A DNA stretch of 49,935 bases from Marinifilum sp. GTDB lineage: Bacteria; UBA9089; CG2-30-40-21. Shown here piece by piece: positions 26,601 to 34,841 of the stretch. The notes below the pieces were generated by a model. That model searched no databases. It worked only from the letters and a program-made list of their open reading frames with translations, and was not told where the DNA came from. How positions within the stretch are numbered: position 1 is the first letter of the stretch; each line of letters begins with the position of its first letter. The stretch spans positions 1 to 49,935 of the forward strand of contig DYDG01000004.1 in NCBI GenBank assembly GCA_020717845.1, given 5' to 3'. Position numbers and translations under genes: made by a program.

Positions 26601-26795
26601 GAGATTAAAAGAATTTATTGCCTCTGCCTTATCCCTTTCTTTTAAGAATAATTTTGATGAAAGCTCAAACAATTCCTTTTCAGGCAGATCCTTTGGTGCT
26701 GCTTCAACAAAAGACACGAAGCAGAAACAATAGGTTAGAAAAGTCAGAAAAACTGCTTTCTGGTGATTGCCCCAAAATCGTTTAACAACATTCAT
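23631..26795 (-). CDS. Very large tetratricopeptide-repeat protein, probably exported
   Basis: A 1054-residue protein with an N-terminal signal-like segment (KAVFLTFLTYCFCFVSFVEA), then more than twenty TPR units through to the C-terminus. Each has the pattern of a paired helix with 'YYQLKDYQLAISMYQKLI' and 'YPKHPLL' type joints, closest to the tol-pal/YbgF and outer-membrane assembly lipoprotein TPR groups. There is no catalytic domain. It is probably a periplasmic scaffold. A charged linker (KPKAGEGKRGERGEDGEL) lies near residue 570 and divides the array. The start is ATG at 26793-26795, with AGGAGG seven bases upstream; the ATG at 26813 lies before that site. It follows the Uma2 gene by ten bases. 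Confidence 0.85.
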   Translation of the reverse strand: MNVVKRFWGNHQKAVFLTFLTYCFCFVSFVEAAPKDLPEKELFELSSKLFLKERDKAEAINSFNLFLERFTHSKRADKAQFMIGECLFENNKDVLRAQGLKKNMFSTSIGAYQKFLDKYPKSSLMDDAFLRVGECYYNQQDYVPAISWFRNLIKKYPRSYLKGEALVGLGQCYLSQENWAEASLTYQELITAHPAYQRQPKVIYALGLIAYHDQKYDEALKLFEQIDTPDAIYYAGKCLQMLKRPLLAIGKYKKLIENYPESMFLGSAYYLIAEMFYACGDFPSAMTKYQEFMTRYPESELVVYAKYKIGCIKFKQKNYVDSIDVFKRLITDHPQSELLPCAQYLIGDAQLQMAEYSNASFSFGAVIANYPASQVIPASLSKIGWCYYQLKDYQLAISMYQKLIAQYPKHPLLPTTNLLLGNCFYYQKNHDQAVACYQEILNQSYEKNLHEMVLYLINRAYYDQGNYAQIITGYHYVLNNFPPSISKWRAFAYLYIGEAYYQHRFYDEAKGIYELIIKNYPQTKAAYYAKDGLVWYFLQKGEYDKANKLLAEIEATKPKAGEGKRGERGEDGELSVNRQYEIANGLFNQQKYEQALQMYENLIKVYPNHKLMPDALYQSGLCYYRLEYYSQAIDAWQKLIEIYPTHSMAVEAVYKIADTYFRSQDYEKAVANYQRIINEYSQSPGVKEALLRIGQCYYNQENDDKAIECFQGFINKYPDDPKSSDALEAIETVLYRKEKSMLVQQGQGQDVEKKINQTIIEMLKGFLAKYPQSKLAPDIQFHLAKKYYSIGSYQIALLELQKIATLYADSRFMAEAQYYIGEAYYEMENYEEAISVYQRFLQNFPEHESIPAVLFHLGTAYYNLQKHEEAISSYQRLSSDFPNTEYIAPALFNAGLCYKKIGKLGEAAAVYAKFAEQYPNDKMINDILLELADIYKNQFRYNLAINAFNELLKKLDMADESRLEIVYSLSECYAEMGDEKSVLDQYLNLRAMSPPNNIYRLRALAKLGEIYENKKEWVKALDIYKDIAQNTDREDWRAAVKERIEVISEGMKKK

Positions 26796-26805
26796 GCCAA
26801 GCCTC

Positions 26806-27417
26806 CTACCCAAATATTGTCCCCAAATCTATTTCCAAACCCTCAAACATATCCACTCGCACCTTTTCCCCTTTACCATATTCCTGCGGTTCTCCATACT
26901 TATCACCTTTGAGCTTAAAGATAACCACCTCATCTATTGCCGGGTCAAATATCCAGTATTGCTTTACCCCATGCCTTTCATATAAATGGTATTTGGTTAT
27001 CATGTCCTTTTTGGCGGTCCAAGGAGATAGCACCTCTATAACGATATCCGGACTGCCCTTACATCCCCTCTCATCAAGTTTATCTTTTTCACAAACAACC
27101 ACAATATCTGGCTGGACAACGGTTTCTATCTCTTCATCAGTTATCCGCAGGGCTGCCTTCTCATCAACATCAGGTAATCGGATATCAAAAGGGGCAATAT
27201 ACACCTGACACGGTTTATCCAATAAATAATTTGAAATCTGCCTATACAATTCTCCCACAACCTCCTGATGCCTCCTTGAAGGTGCAGGGCTCATATCATA
27301 TGCCGCGCCATCAATCAACTCCCACCGCTCCTCATCCGGCCAGGTCAAGTAATCACCATAAGTAAATTCTTTTTCACCTTCTTCACCTTCTTCACTTTTT
27401 CTTACAGGTAAACCCAT
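26806..27417 (-). CDS. Uma2-family PD-(D/E)XK nuclease-fold protein
   Basis: A 203-residue Uma2 (DUF820) protein. The family frame is clear: YLTWPDEERWELIDG near residue 25, APSRRHQEVVGEL, then the nuclease core with QPDIVVV, SPDIVIEVLSPWT and the lysine after it (TAKKD), followed by KYHLYERHGVKQYWIFDP. These proteins keep the restriction-endonuclease active site, but their role is not established; they are abundant in cyanobacteria and in many uncultured lineages. The start is ATG at 27415-27417 with GGAGGAGG upstream. The segment KSEEGEEGEKEF near the N-terminus is an acidic low-complexity run. It is co-directional with the TPR gene. Confidence 0.88.
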   Translation of the reverse strand: MGLPVRKSEEGEEGEKEFTYGDYLTWPDEERWELIDGAAYDMSPAPSRRHQEVVGELYRQISNYLLDKPCQVYIAPFDIRLPDVDEKAALRITDEEIETVVQPDIVVVCEKDKLDERGCKGSPDIVIEVLSPWTAKKDMITKYHLYERHGVKQYWIFDPAIDEVVIFKLKGDKYGEPQEYGKGEKVRVDMFEGLEIDLGTIFG

Positions 27418-27470
27418 AATAACCTCCTCCTTACCGGTTATACTCACGCAAATATAGCAACCGATCCTCA

Positions 27471-27513
27471 AAAAAACAAAAAAAGCAGGGAAAGACAATC
27501 ATTCCCTGCTTTT
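27471..27513 (-). terminator. Rho-independent terminator of the ribosomal super-operon
   Basis: A 12-bp stem (aaaagcagggaa 27481-27492 with ttccctgctttt 27502-27513) followed on the minus strand by a T-rich run with two blocks of six or more T. It lies about 130 bases after the rplQ stop and before the Uma2 gene. Confidence 0.88.
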
Positions 27514-27645
27514 AAAATCACCTTACGTCATAGAGGAAATAGCTTGACCATTGATTTCTTCCTCCATCATTATCATATTAGCCCATTTTAGCCAATTGAC
27601 TCAAAAACCATTTTGGCTTTGCTGTTCACCATCGATTAACCCCTA

Positions 27646-27999
27646 TCATTCTACCAGTTCAATAACCGCCATATCTGCTGCATCACCCATTCGTGTGCCA
27701 ACATTAATAATTCGGGTATAACCACCTGGATGCGTTTGAAACCTTGGAGCAATTATCTCAAACAACTTTTTCACCACAGCATTATCCTTGACATAGGTAA
27801 GCACCTGCCGTCTGGCATGTAAATCTCCACGGATAGCAAAGGTAATGAGCTTATGAACAAGCTTCACCATTGCCTTAGCCTTAGCCCTTGTAGTTTTTAT
27901 CTTCCCATGTCTAAAAAGCTCTGTAGCTAAATTATTAAGCAATGCCTTGCGATGAGCCGTTAATCTGCTCAATCTTGGGACTGAATTTAAGTGTCGCAT
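27646..27999 (-). CDS. rplQ: 50S ribosomal protein L17
   Basis: 117 residues, normal length. The opening SRLTAHRKALLNNLATELF and the later PRFQTHPGGYTRI are diagnostic. L17 sits near the peptide exit tunnel. It is the last gene of the alpha operon, 11 bases after rpoA, and is followed by the operon terminator. GAGGG precedes the ATG. Confidence 0.96.
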   Translation of the reverse strand: MRHLNSVPRLSRLTAHRKALLNNLATELFRHGKIKTTRAKAKAMVKLVHKLITFAIRGDLHARRQVLTYVKDNAVVKKLFEIIAPRFQTHPGGYTRIINVGTRMGDAADMAVIELVE

Positions 28000-28010
28000 A
28001 TTTATTCCCT

Positions 28011-29012
28011 CTATTCTTCTTTCATCTTTTCCATTAAAGGAAGATACTCTTTCATTCCAAGAGTAAGATTATATGTCAATAACTTTTCTTTAATCTCAGT
28101 TAAAGATTTTTTTCCAAAATTTCTTGTTTTAAGCATCTCCTGCTCTGTTTTAGTAATCAATTCACCAATTGTATTCAGATCAGAGCTTCTAAGGCAATTT
28201 GCAGATCTGACAGAAAGCTCTAATTCATCTACAGTCATTCGAAGCAATGCCTTTATCCTCTCCTCTTCCCTATCAACACTATCCTCTATCTTTTTCTCCT
28301 CAACCTCTGAGAAGTTAATAAATATATTAAGATGATCCTTTAATGTCTTAGCCGCATAAGCCACTGCATCCTGAGGCAAAACGGTTCCATTTGTCCATAC
28401 CTCAAGGATGAGCTTCTCATAATTTGTCACCTGTCCAACCCTGACAACCTCAACACTATAAGCAACCTTGACCACTGGAGAGAAGAATGAATCGATGGCA
28501 ATCGTTCCTACAGGCAAATCATCTCTTTTATTTTCAGCAGCAAGCACATACCCATATCCAGTATTTACTTCCATATCTACTATCAGCTTTCCATCAGTAT
28601 CAATGGTAGCCAGATGCAGGTCTTTATTGATTACCTCTACACCAGAGGGGCATTCAATATCTCCAGCCGTCACATCACTTTCTCCCTCAATATTCAGGGA
28701 AATATGGTGAGATGAGCCATCATGAACCTTCAAGCATAACTGCTTTATGTTCATTAAGAGATCCATAACATCTTCTTTCATTCCAGTCAGTGTAGAAAAC
28801 TCATGAAACACATCCTCTATCTTTACAGAGGTAACTGCTGCCCCTTCGATATAAGAAATAAGCATTTTTCTTAAGGAATTTCCCATTGTCACGGCAATCC
28901 CTGGTTCAAATGGTTCTGCAATAAACTTTCCATAGCTATTGGTTAGCGTTTCATCTTCCCACTTTACGTTTTTAGGTCTCTGTAAATCTCTTATTCCGCA
29001 CATAACACCCAT
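28011..29012 (-). CDS. rpoA: RNA polymerase alpha subunit
   Basis: 333 residues, with the N-terminal dimerisation domain (FEPGIAVTMGNSLRKMLIS) and a C-terminal domain that binds UP elements and activators (SANCLRSSDLNTIGELITKT, FGKKSLTEIKEKL). Both are complete, joined by an acidic linker near residue 235. GGAGG lies nine bases before the ATG. It follows rpsD as in most bacteria. Confidence 0.96.
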   Translation of the reverse strand: MGVMCGIRDLQRPKNVKWEDETLTNSYGKFIAEPFEPGIAVTMGNSLRKMLISYIEGAAVTSVKIEDVFHEFSTLTGMKEDVMDLLMNIKQLCLKVHDGSSHHISLNIEGESDVTAGDIECPSGVEVINKDLHLATIDTDGKLIVDMEVNTGYGYVLAAENKRDDLPVGTIAIDSFFSPVVKVAYSVEVVRVGQVTNYEKLILEVWTNGTVLPQDAVAYAAKTLKDHLNIFINFSEVEEKKIEDSVDREEERIKALLRMTVDELELSVRSANCLRSSDLNTIGELITKTEQEMLKTRNFGKKSLTEIKEKLLTYNLTLGMKEYLPLMEKMKEE

Positions 29013-29039
29013 GCAATCAAACCTCCTACTAGTTACAAG

Positions 29040-29660
29040 TTACTTAGAATACAAGGCAATAATCAGATTTTCATTAATCTCAACCTCTATATCTTCCCTT
29101 TTTGGAAGACGAAGCACCTGAGCTGATGCGTTGTCATTATTCATCTTTAACCAGATAGGCATCTTATTGCCAGGATTTTTCACCTTATCACCAATCAACA
29201 ATTTCCTACTTTTTTCTTTAACAGTAACCACATCATCCATGTCAACAAGGTATGAAGGAATATTTACACTCTTTCCATTAACCATAACATGACCATGTCT
29301 AACAAACTGTCTGCTCTGAATACGAGATTCTGCCCAGCCAGCCCGAAAGACTACATTATCCAACCGTCTTTCAAGCAAAATCAAAAGGTTATCACCAGTA
29401 ACCCCTTTTTGCCTGGCTGCCTTAGCAAAGTATAGCCTGAACTGTCCCTCTAATACGCCGTAAATTGCCTTAGCATTCTGCTTTTCTCTGAGCTGAAGTC
29501 CATAATCTGATACCTTTTTAGTTTCTTGTCCCTTTAATCCAGGCGGATAGTTTCTTCTCAAAATAGCACACTTTCCAGTCATGCATCTTGTACCCTTTAA
29601 GAAAAGCTTTTTTTGTGCTCGACGGCAAAGCTTACAACCTGGCCCTGTATATCGTGCCAT
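29040..29660 (-). CDS. rpsD: 30S ribosomal protein S4 (zinc-binding form)
   Basis: 206 residues. The N-terminus has four cysteines at 9, 12, 26 and 31 (GCKLC...RCMTGKC), the zinc-binding version of S4. The S4 RNA-binding domain follows (RLDNVVFRAGWAESRIQSRQ, VRHGHVMVNGK). S4 starts 16S rRNA assembly and is often the operon repressor. AGAGGTG precedes the ATG. Confidence 0.96.
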   Translation of the reverse strand: MARYTGPGCKLCRRAQKKLFLKGTRCMTGKCAILRRNYPPGLKGQETKKVSDYGLQLREKQNAKAIYGVLEGQFRLYFAKAARQKGVTGDNLLILLERRLDNVVFRAGWAESRIQSRQFVRHGHVMVNGKSVNIPSYLVDMDDVVTVKEKSRKLLIGDKVKNPGNKMPIWLKMNNDNASAQVLRLPKREDIEVEINENLIIALYSK

Positions 29661-29693
29661 AACATTTCACCTCTTATTATTCTATGACCTATA

Positions 29694-30098
29694 TTACACC
29701 CTTCTTTTCTTCGGTGGTCTGCATCCATTATGAGGAATTGGTGTTGTATCCTTGATTAATTTAATATCCATTCCAGATGCCTGAAGGGCACGAATAGCAG
29801 ATTCCCTTCCAGACCCAGGACCATTGACATACACAGAAACCTCTCGGACCCCGCAATCACTTGCTGTTTTTGCAGCCTGTTGAGCCGCCTGTTGAGCCGC
29901 AAACGGAGTTCCCTTTTTTGTCCCCTTAAATCCAACCGTCCCACTGCTTGCCCAGCAAACAACATTACCGATCCTATCTGTTATGGATACAATAGTATTA
30001 TTAAATGTGGATTGAATATAAACATTCCCTATGCCAATATTCTTTTTTTCCTTTTTCTTTCCAACCCCAACCTTCTTACCCTTTCCCTTAGTTGCCAT
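29694..30098 (-). CDS. rpsK: 30S ribosomal protein S11
   Basis: 134 residues, with [16 protein letters not shown] and the C-terminal [12 protein letters not shown] typical of S11. The N-terminus has a lysine-rich tail ([17 protein letters not shown]). GGAGG precedes the ATG; rpsM lies about 110 bases upstream. Confidence 0.96.
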   Translation of the reverse strand: MATKGKGKKVGVGKKKEKKNIGIGNVYIQSTFNNTIVSITDRIGNVVCWASSGTVGFKGTKKGTPFAAQQAAQQAAKTASDCGVREVSVYVNGPGSGRESAIRALQASGMDIKLIKDTTPIPHNGCRPPKKRRV

Positions 30099-30178
30099 TT
30101 AAATCCTCCAAACTAAGCCCTATAAATCACAGACAAAATCTATGCTACTGGACAAATTAATACTACTACTATCAAGAA

Positions 30179-30202
30179 CACAGACAAGAATGTCTGTGTT
30201 AC
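30179..30202. repeat. GTAG-family hairpin (cacagacattc type) after rpsM
   Basis: The core cacagacaagaatgtctgtg is identical to that at 11599-11618, 18.6 kb away. A decayed copy is at about 30128-30148. It starts a few bases after the rpsM stop. Confidence 0.8.
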
Positions 30203-30207
30203 TGTAA

Positions 30208-30591
30208 TCAACCCTTTCCTGCTACCTTTTTCTTAGTAATCGTATGACCTCGCTTCCCTTTACGTGTCCGGGCATTAGTATGAGTTCTCTGTCCCCTGAC
30301 AGGCAAACCCTTTCGATGTCTAAAACCACGATAACACCCTATCTCCATTAATCTTTTAATGCTCATGGTCAGTTCTCGTCGCAGATCCCCTTCAACCCTA
30401 TAATCACTCTCTATTATTTGACGAAGCCTATTAACCTCTTCCTCAATCAAATCCCGCACCCTGGTAGCAGGATTAATATTTGCCTTTGCAAGAATATCTT
30501 GAGAAGATGGCAAACCTATACCAAAAATATAGGTTAATCCTCTATCTATCCTCTTATCCCTTGGTAAATCTACTCCAACTATTCTGGCCAC
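30208..30591 (-). CDS. rpsM: 30S ribosomal protein S13
   Basis: 127 residues, with [19 protein letters not shown] and [20 protein letters not shown] of S13, which contacts the P-site tRNA and S19. The start is GTG at 30589-30591, with GAGGAGG upstream; no in-frame ATG fits. It opens the alpha operon after rpmJ, from which it is separated by a 155-base repeat-rich spacer. Confidence 0.95.
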   Translation of the reverse strand: MARIVGVDLPRDKRIDRGLTYIFGIGLPSSQDILAKANINPATRVRDLIEEEVNRLRQIIESDYRVEGDLRRELTMSIKRLMEIGCYRGFRHRKGLPVRGQRTHTNARTRKGKRGHTITKKKVAGKG

Positions 30592-30688
30592 ATTATCCTC
30601 CTCGATAAATCAGCTATCAGCCGTCAGCTATCAGCCGTTAGCAAGCACCCACGAACATTCTCAAAAGGGAAATAACAACCCCCTTAAT

Positions 30689-30740
30689 CCCCCTTTATTA
30701 AGAGGGACAACCTCCTACAGACCCCCCTTTATTAAGGGGG
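30689..30740. repeat. Two CCCCCTTTATTAAG hairpins between rpmJ and rpsM
   Basis: The sequence ccccctttattaagaggg at 30689-30706 and cccccctttattaaggggg at 30722-30740 are both strong inverted repeats. Relatives are at 35855-35872 and in the 16.3-16.5 kb element. Upstream at 30608-30640 is a tandem cagctatcagccgt. Confidence 0.75.
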
Positions 30741-30746
30741 ACTATA

Positions 30747-30860
30747 CTATCCCTGTCTCTGTTTATGCTTGGGATTAACACAGATAACCCTGACAATCCC
30801 TTTTCGCTTGACTATTTTACATTTCTCACACATTTTTTTGATTGAAGACCTGACCTTCAT
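30747..30860 (-). CDS. rpmJ: 50S ribosomal protein L36 (zinc-binding form)
   Basis: A 37-residue gene read directly from the sequence. It begins [20 protein letters not shown] and ends NPKHKQRQG. Cys11, Cys14, Cys27 and His32 give the complete zinc site of the normal L36 form. It lies between infA and rpsM as usual. Its first 35 bases overlap the extended 3' end of infA, and the upstream binding site is weak, so it may depend on translational coupling. Confidence 0.95.
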   Translation of the reverse strand: MKVRSSIKKMCEKCKIVKRKGIVRVICVNPKHKQRQG

Positions 30861-31128
30861 TACTATTCACCATTCCTTTTCCGTCCTTGCCTCTATATAC
30901 AATCCGACCACGGGTTAAATCATAAAGTGACAGCTCTATCACCACTTTATCACCTGGCAATATTTTTATAAAATGCATTCTCATCTTACCCGATATATGG
31001 GCTTGAATCTTATGTCCATTCTCAAGCTCTACCCTAAAAACAGCATTGGGCAAAGCCTCTAAAACCGTTCCCTCTACCCTGACCGCCTCTTCCTTTTTAC
31101 CTGAATCCTGTTTGGCTCTTTTAGCCAT
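30826..31128 (-). CDS. infA: Translation initiation factor IF-1 with extended ends
   Basis: 100 residues where IF-1 is usually about 72. The core ([51 protein letters not shown]) is normal. About ten extra residues at the N-terminus are charged ([13 protein letters not shown]). About 15 extra residues at the C-terminus ([14 protein letters not shown]) run past the usual YRYK end into rpmJ. GGAG precedes the ATG. IF-1 blocks the A site during initiation. Confidence 0.94.
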   Translation of the reverse strand: MAKRAKQDSGKKEEAVRVEGTVLEALPNAVFRVELENGHKIQAHISGKMRMHFIKILPGDKVVIELSLYDLTRGRIVYRGKDGKGMVNSNEGQVFNQKNV

Positions 31129-31148
31129 ATTATCTCCTCAATATCTAT

Positions 31149-31168
31149 GGAACCTCAACTTAAGTTCC
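31149..31168. repeat. Hairpin between map and infA
   Basis: The sequence ggaacctcaacttaagttcc has a ggaac/gttcc stem and is followed by acg. It belongs to the same loose group of spacer palindromes. Confidence 0.5.
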
Positions 31169-31181
31169 ACGTCTTATACCC

Positions 31182-31925
31182 TCACCCGGTTAATATCATT
31201 GGTCCATTATCAGTAACAACAATTGTATGCTCAAAATGAGCTGACAGGCTTCTATCTGATGTGATAACCGTCCAGCCATCAAGCAAAACCTCTGTTTTGC
31301 ACTCACCAGCATTAACCATTGGCTCAATACAAAACACCATCCCTGACTTAAGCCTTGGACCCTTTCCCTGTTTACCAAAGTTTGGAATCTGAGGATCCTC
31401 ATGAACCTCCTGACCAATCCCATGCCCTGTATAATCACGCACCACAGAAAATCCATGCTTTTCAACATGCGATTGAACTGCCGCAGAAATATCATACAAC
31501 CGATTATTCTCCATAGCCTGTTCAATACCCTTACAAAGGGATTCCTCAGTCACAGTCATTAATCTTTCTGCCTCAGATGTTACCTTACCTATCTTTATAG
31601 TACTGGCAGCATCACTACAATAATCCTTAAGTCGGACACCAACATCAATCTTTAATATCTCCCCTTCTTTGAGTCTCCTGGTTCCGGGGATACCATGAAC
31701 CACCTCATGATTGATTGACGTACAAATACTTCCTGGAAACCCACGGTATCCTAAAAAGGCTGGAATTCCACCCCTTTTTATTATCAGCTTCTCAGCTGCA
31801 TTAGCAATATACTGTGTTGTCATTCCATGTTCAACAATATTTTGCAGATGCTGCAGAACCTCTCTCACTATCTTTGATGCATCAGCTATTTTGCCTATCT
31901 CTTGCTTAGATCTCCTGATTATCAT
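31182..31925 (-). CDS. map: Methionine aminopeptidase, type I
   Basis: 247 residues. It removes the initiator methionine from nascent proteins. The metal ligands are seen in LKIDVGVRLKDYCSDAA (two Asp), GHGIGQEVHEDP (His), CIEPMVN (Glu) and HFEHTIVV (Glu). No N-terminal zinc finger is present, so it is the short type I form. AGGA precedes the ATG. It lies between adk and infA as in many spc operons. Confidence 0.95.
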   Translation of the reverse strand: MIIRRSKQEIGKIADASKIVREVLQHLQNIVEHGMTTQYIANAAEKLIIKRGGIPAFLGYRGFPGSICTSINHEVVHGIPGTRRLKEGEILKIDVGVRLKDYCSDAASTIKIGKVTSEAERLMTVTEESLCKGIEQAMENNRLYDISAAVQSHVEKHGFSVVRDYTGHGIGQEVHEDPQIPNFGKQGKGPRLKSGMVFCIEPMVNAGECKTEVLLDGWTVITSDRSLSAHFEHTIVVTDNGPMILTG

Positions 31926-31949
31926 TTAATCCTACGCTCATAAGAATAC

Positions 31950-31974
31950 GCAAGCAGGATGCTTGCAATACTAT
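31950..31974. repeat. GTAG-family hairpin at the adk stop codon
   Basis: The sequence gcaagcaggatgcttgc followed by aatacta. On the minus strand the adk TAG stop (31971-31973) is the start of TAGTATTGCAAGC, so the repeat overlaps the stop. Relatives are at 23515, 37138 and 48443. Confidence 0.8.
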
Positions 31975-32618
31975 ATCCCTTCAAGCACACCAACCAATTG
32001 CTTGAAGATATTTTCTATCTCATTCGTCCCATCTATTACACTTAAAAGCCCTTTTTGCTGATAATATCCAATCAATGGCTCGGTTGTCTCTTTATAAATC
32101 TTTAATCGCCGCCTGACAACATCCTCTTCATCATCCGGACGATGATACAATTTGCCGCCACAATTTGAGCACACACCCTTTTTCTTTGGTGGATTAAACT
32201 CAAGATGATAATTAGTTTTACACTCCTTACATACCGTTCGGCCGCATAATCTTCTAACCACCATCTCTTCACTTACATCTAAGCTCAAAACAATATCTAT
32301 GGGAATATTTTTCTCACCTATCATCTTATCAAATGACTCTGCCTGAACAATCGTTCTTGGGAATCCATCCAATATAAAACCATTTTCACAATCTGTCTGA
32401 ACAATCCTATCACAGATAATACCAATAATCACATCATCAGAAACAAGCTCACCATTATCCATGGATTCTTTTGCTTTTATCCCCATCTCTGTCTTATTAG
32501 CAACTGCCTCTCTGAGTATATCACCAGTTGAAATCTGAGGGATACCAAACCGCTGACTTAAACGACTTGCCTGTGTTCCCTTGCCTGAACCTGGTGGTCC
32601 TAAAAATATCAATCGCAA
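31971..32618 (-). CDS. adk: Adenylate kinase (zinc-lid form)
   Basis: It interconverts ATP, ADP and AMP. It has the P-loop GPPGSGKGT, GFPRTIVQAE in the AMP site, and a zinc lid with CKEC and CSNC. I prefer TTG at 32616-32618, preceded by AGGGGGAAG, because it gives MRLIFLGPPGSGKGT and 215 residues, the usual length. A frame opening at ATG 32691-32693 would add 25 residues (MPINKASLLVLESFVR...) and overlaps the secY stop as TAATG; it cannot be excluded. The stop codon overlaps a repeat. Confidence 0.92.
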   Translation of the reverse strand: MRLIFLGPPGSGKGTQASRLSQRFGIPQISTGDILREAVANKTEMGIKAKESMDNGELVSDDVIIGIICDRIVQTDCENGFILDGFPRTIVQAESFDKMIGEKNIPIDIVLSLDVSEEMVVRRLCGRTVCKECKTNYHLEFNPPKKKGVCSNCGGKLYHRPDDEEDVVRRRLKIYKETTEPLIGYYQQKGLLSVIDGTNEIENIFKQLVGVLEGI

Positions 32619-32692
32619 TTTTCTTCCCCCTTTGCCTTCTCTCTGCCGGACAAAACTTTCTAACACCAGCAAACTTGCCTTATTTATTGGCA

Positions 32693-34018
32693 TTAGAACC
32701 TACCCCGTATCTTCCCTTTTTTCATAAAACCATCATAATGACCCATCAAAAGATGCGATTCTATCTGCCGCATAATATCAAGAGCCACACCAACAGCAAT
32801 CAGAACAGATGTCCCTCCAAAATGAAACGGCACCTTCATCCCGCCATATATCAACGATGGTATCAGATTAATCAATGCCAGGAATATTGCCCCAACAAAG
32901 GTAATCCTCTTCAGGATGCGTTCAATATACTCAGCCGTTGGTTTACCAGGTCTAATCCCTGGAACAAACCCGCCATACTTACGCATATTCTCAGCAACAT
33001 CCACTGGATTAAAGATGATAGTCACATAAAAATAGGTAAAGAATACTATCGCCAGAGTTTCTATGATATAATATAGTGCCCCTTGTCCAGGTGTTAATTG
33101 ACTAACAATAAACTCCATAACAGGATTGCCTGTTCCGCCAAAAAAGGTCATGATTGTCGCTGGTATGGTCAGCAGGGATGAGGCAAAGATAATAGGAATA
33201 ACACCTGCCATATTAACCTGCAGGGGCATATGCGTACTCTGTCCGCCATACACCTTTCTGCCCACCATTCGCTTAGCATACTGCACCATAATCTTACGAT
33301 GTCCTTGAATCATGGTCACTGTTGCTGCTATGGCTACCAAAATAACCGCTAACCCTATAATAAAGACAATAATATTTCTTTCACCAGTAAAAAGCAACTT
33401 GCCGCTCTCAATAATACCATTGGGTATCCTTGAGATAATATTAGCAAAGATTATCAAGGATGCCCCATTACCCAGCCCCCTTTCAGTAATCTGTTCCCCA
33501 AGCCACATGACAAAGGCAGTCCCTGTAGTCAGGGTGATAATAGTCATTAGATGGAAGCCAATACCAGGCACCAGAACCATACTCTCGCCCTGCAGCCCCT
33601 TCATGCTCTGTATCCAGATACTTACACCAGACGCTTGAATAATACCAATTACCAATGTCAGATATCTGGTATACTGATTTATCTTCTTACGACCTATCTC
33701 CCCCTCTTTCTGAATCTTTTCAAAGGAAGGCACCACCTTTGTCAATAATGACATAATGATTGATGCACTGATATAGGGCATAATACCAAGGGTAAAGATA
33801 GAAAACTTCTCAAACGCTCCCCCGGCAAACATATCCAGCATCCCAATAATAGTACCCTTTGCCTCCTGAAATATCTGTCCAAGAGCAACGGTATCTACAC
33901 CAGGTGTAGGCACTGCTGCACCAAAACGATAAACAGCCAACAAGCCAAGAGTAAAAAGTATCCTTTTCCTTAACTCATAAACCTTAAACGGATTAAGTAC
34001 ATTTTCAATTCCCTTCAC
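32693..34018 (-). CDS. secY: Preprotein translocase subunit SecY
   Basis: 441 residues with ten membrane helices, forming the protein-conducting channel of the inner membrane with SecE and SecG. Diagnostic segments are AVPTPGVD near the start, LGIMPYISASIIMSLL, and the cytosolic loop GGFVPGIRPGKPTAEYI. The start is GTG at 34016-34018. It ends directly at adk in a TAATG overlap with that gene's long frame. Confidence 0.95.
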   Translation of the reverse strand: MKGIENVLNPFKVYELRKRILFTLGLLAVYRFGAAVPTPGVDTVALGQIFQEAKGTIIGMLDMFAGGAFEKFSIFTLGIMPYISASIIMSLLTKVVPSFEKIQKEGEIGRKKINQYTRYLTLVIGIIQASGVSIWIQSMKGLQGESMVLVPGIGFHLMTIITLTTGTAFVMWLGEQITERGLGNGASLIIFANIISRIPNGIIESGKLLFTGERNIIVFIIGLAVILVAIAATVTMIQGHRKIMVQYAKRMVGRKVYGGQSTHMPLQVNMAGVIPIIFASSLLTIPATIMTFFGGTGNPVMEFIVSQLTPGQGALYYIIETLAIVFFTYFYVTIIFNPVDVAENMRKYGGFVPGIRPGKPTAEYIERILKRITFVGAIFLALINLIPSLIYGGMKVPFHFGGTSVLIAVGVALDIMRQIESHLLMGHYDGFMKKGKIRGRF

Positions 34019-34045
34019 CCTTACTCTTCCTCCACTGTTCAGATA

Positions 34046-34108
34046 GATAGACTGAAGACTATTAGGTTCTTATCCTCGCCTGCCTAACAGCCTTCAGTCT
34101 ATCCACCT
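34046..34108. repeat. CTATCCACCT-type repeat between rplO and secY
   Basis: A perfect 12-bp stem (gatagactgaag 34046-34057 with cttcagtctatc 34092-34103) and an inner ttagg/cctaa stem, ending in cacct. Relatives are at 13188-13243 and 39541-39580. Confidence 0.7.
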
Positions 34109-34135
34109 GTTTTCCACATAAATCATCAATTACAA

Positions 34136-34576
34136 TTACACTAACTTCACTGTCCCGCCTGCAGCCTCTATCTTTCTCACTGCTTCCTTGCTTGCGGCTT
34201 CAACCACCAGATGCAAAGGGATATTTATCTCTCCATCACCTAATATCTTTACACCACATTTCAGCTTTGAGACCACACCTGTACTTAAAAGCAGAGCAGA
34301 TGTAATCGCAGAGTCTGGCTCAAATTCTGCCAATCTTTCCACATTAACAATAGCAAATTCCCTTCTATGTATGTTATGAAAGCCTCTTTTAGGGATTCGA
34401 CGCTGAAGTGGCATCTGACCACCCTCAAAACCCCTTCTCGGCTTTCTTCCTGATCTTGCCTTCTGTCCCTTTGCTCCCTTGCCAGCAGTCAATCCAGTAC
34501 CACTTCCATGTCCTCTGCCTATTCTTTTAGCTTTTTTCCGTGAACCAGCCGGAGCAACCAACTCATTTAACTTCAT
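34136..34576 (-). CDS. rplO: 50S ribosomal protein L15
   Basis: 146 residues, opening MKLNELVAPAGSRKKAKRIG with the glycine/arginine-rich GRGHGSGTGLTAGKGAKGQ. The start ATG at 34574-34576 has GAGGTG upstream and lies within the last codons of rpmD. It is followed by secY. Confidence 0.95.
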   Translation of the reverse strand: MKLNELVAPAGSRKKAKRIGRGHGSGTGLTAGKGAKGQKARSGRKPRRGFEGGQMPLQRRIPKRGFHNIHRREFAIVNVERLAEFEPDSAITSALLLSTGVVSKLKCGVKILGDGEINIPLHLVVEAASKEAVRKIEAAGGTVKLV

Positions 34577-34754
34577 TTTCCACCTCAACCAAATAAACCA
34601 CTTTATTAATCATACCACGAATAGAGGCAGTATCATTCTTCACCACCACATCATCTATCCTTCGCAATCCAAGAGCATTTAATGTCTTACAATGCTTTGG
34701 CACCCTTCCGAAGGCACTCTTTACCAATTTTATTCTTATCTGATTACTTTCCAT
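34563..34754 (-). CDS. rpmD: 50S ribosomal protein L30
   Basis: 63 residues, with IRIKLVKSAFGRVPKHCKTL and RRIDDVVVKND typical of L30. Its 3' end overlaps rplO by 14 bases. AAGGTGAG precedes the ATG. Confidence 0.94.
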   Translation of the reverse strand: MESNQIRIKLVKSAFGRVPKHCKTLNALGLRRIDDVVVKNDTASIRGMINKVVYLVEVENEVK

Positions 34755-34841
34755 TTTCTCACCTTACCACCTTATTTTTGGCATCATTTGAATACAACCC
34801 TCATCTTACAATCTAAGCTAAAGGGCAGGGAAATCCTACAA

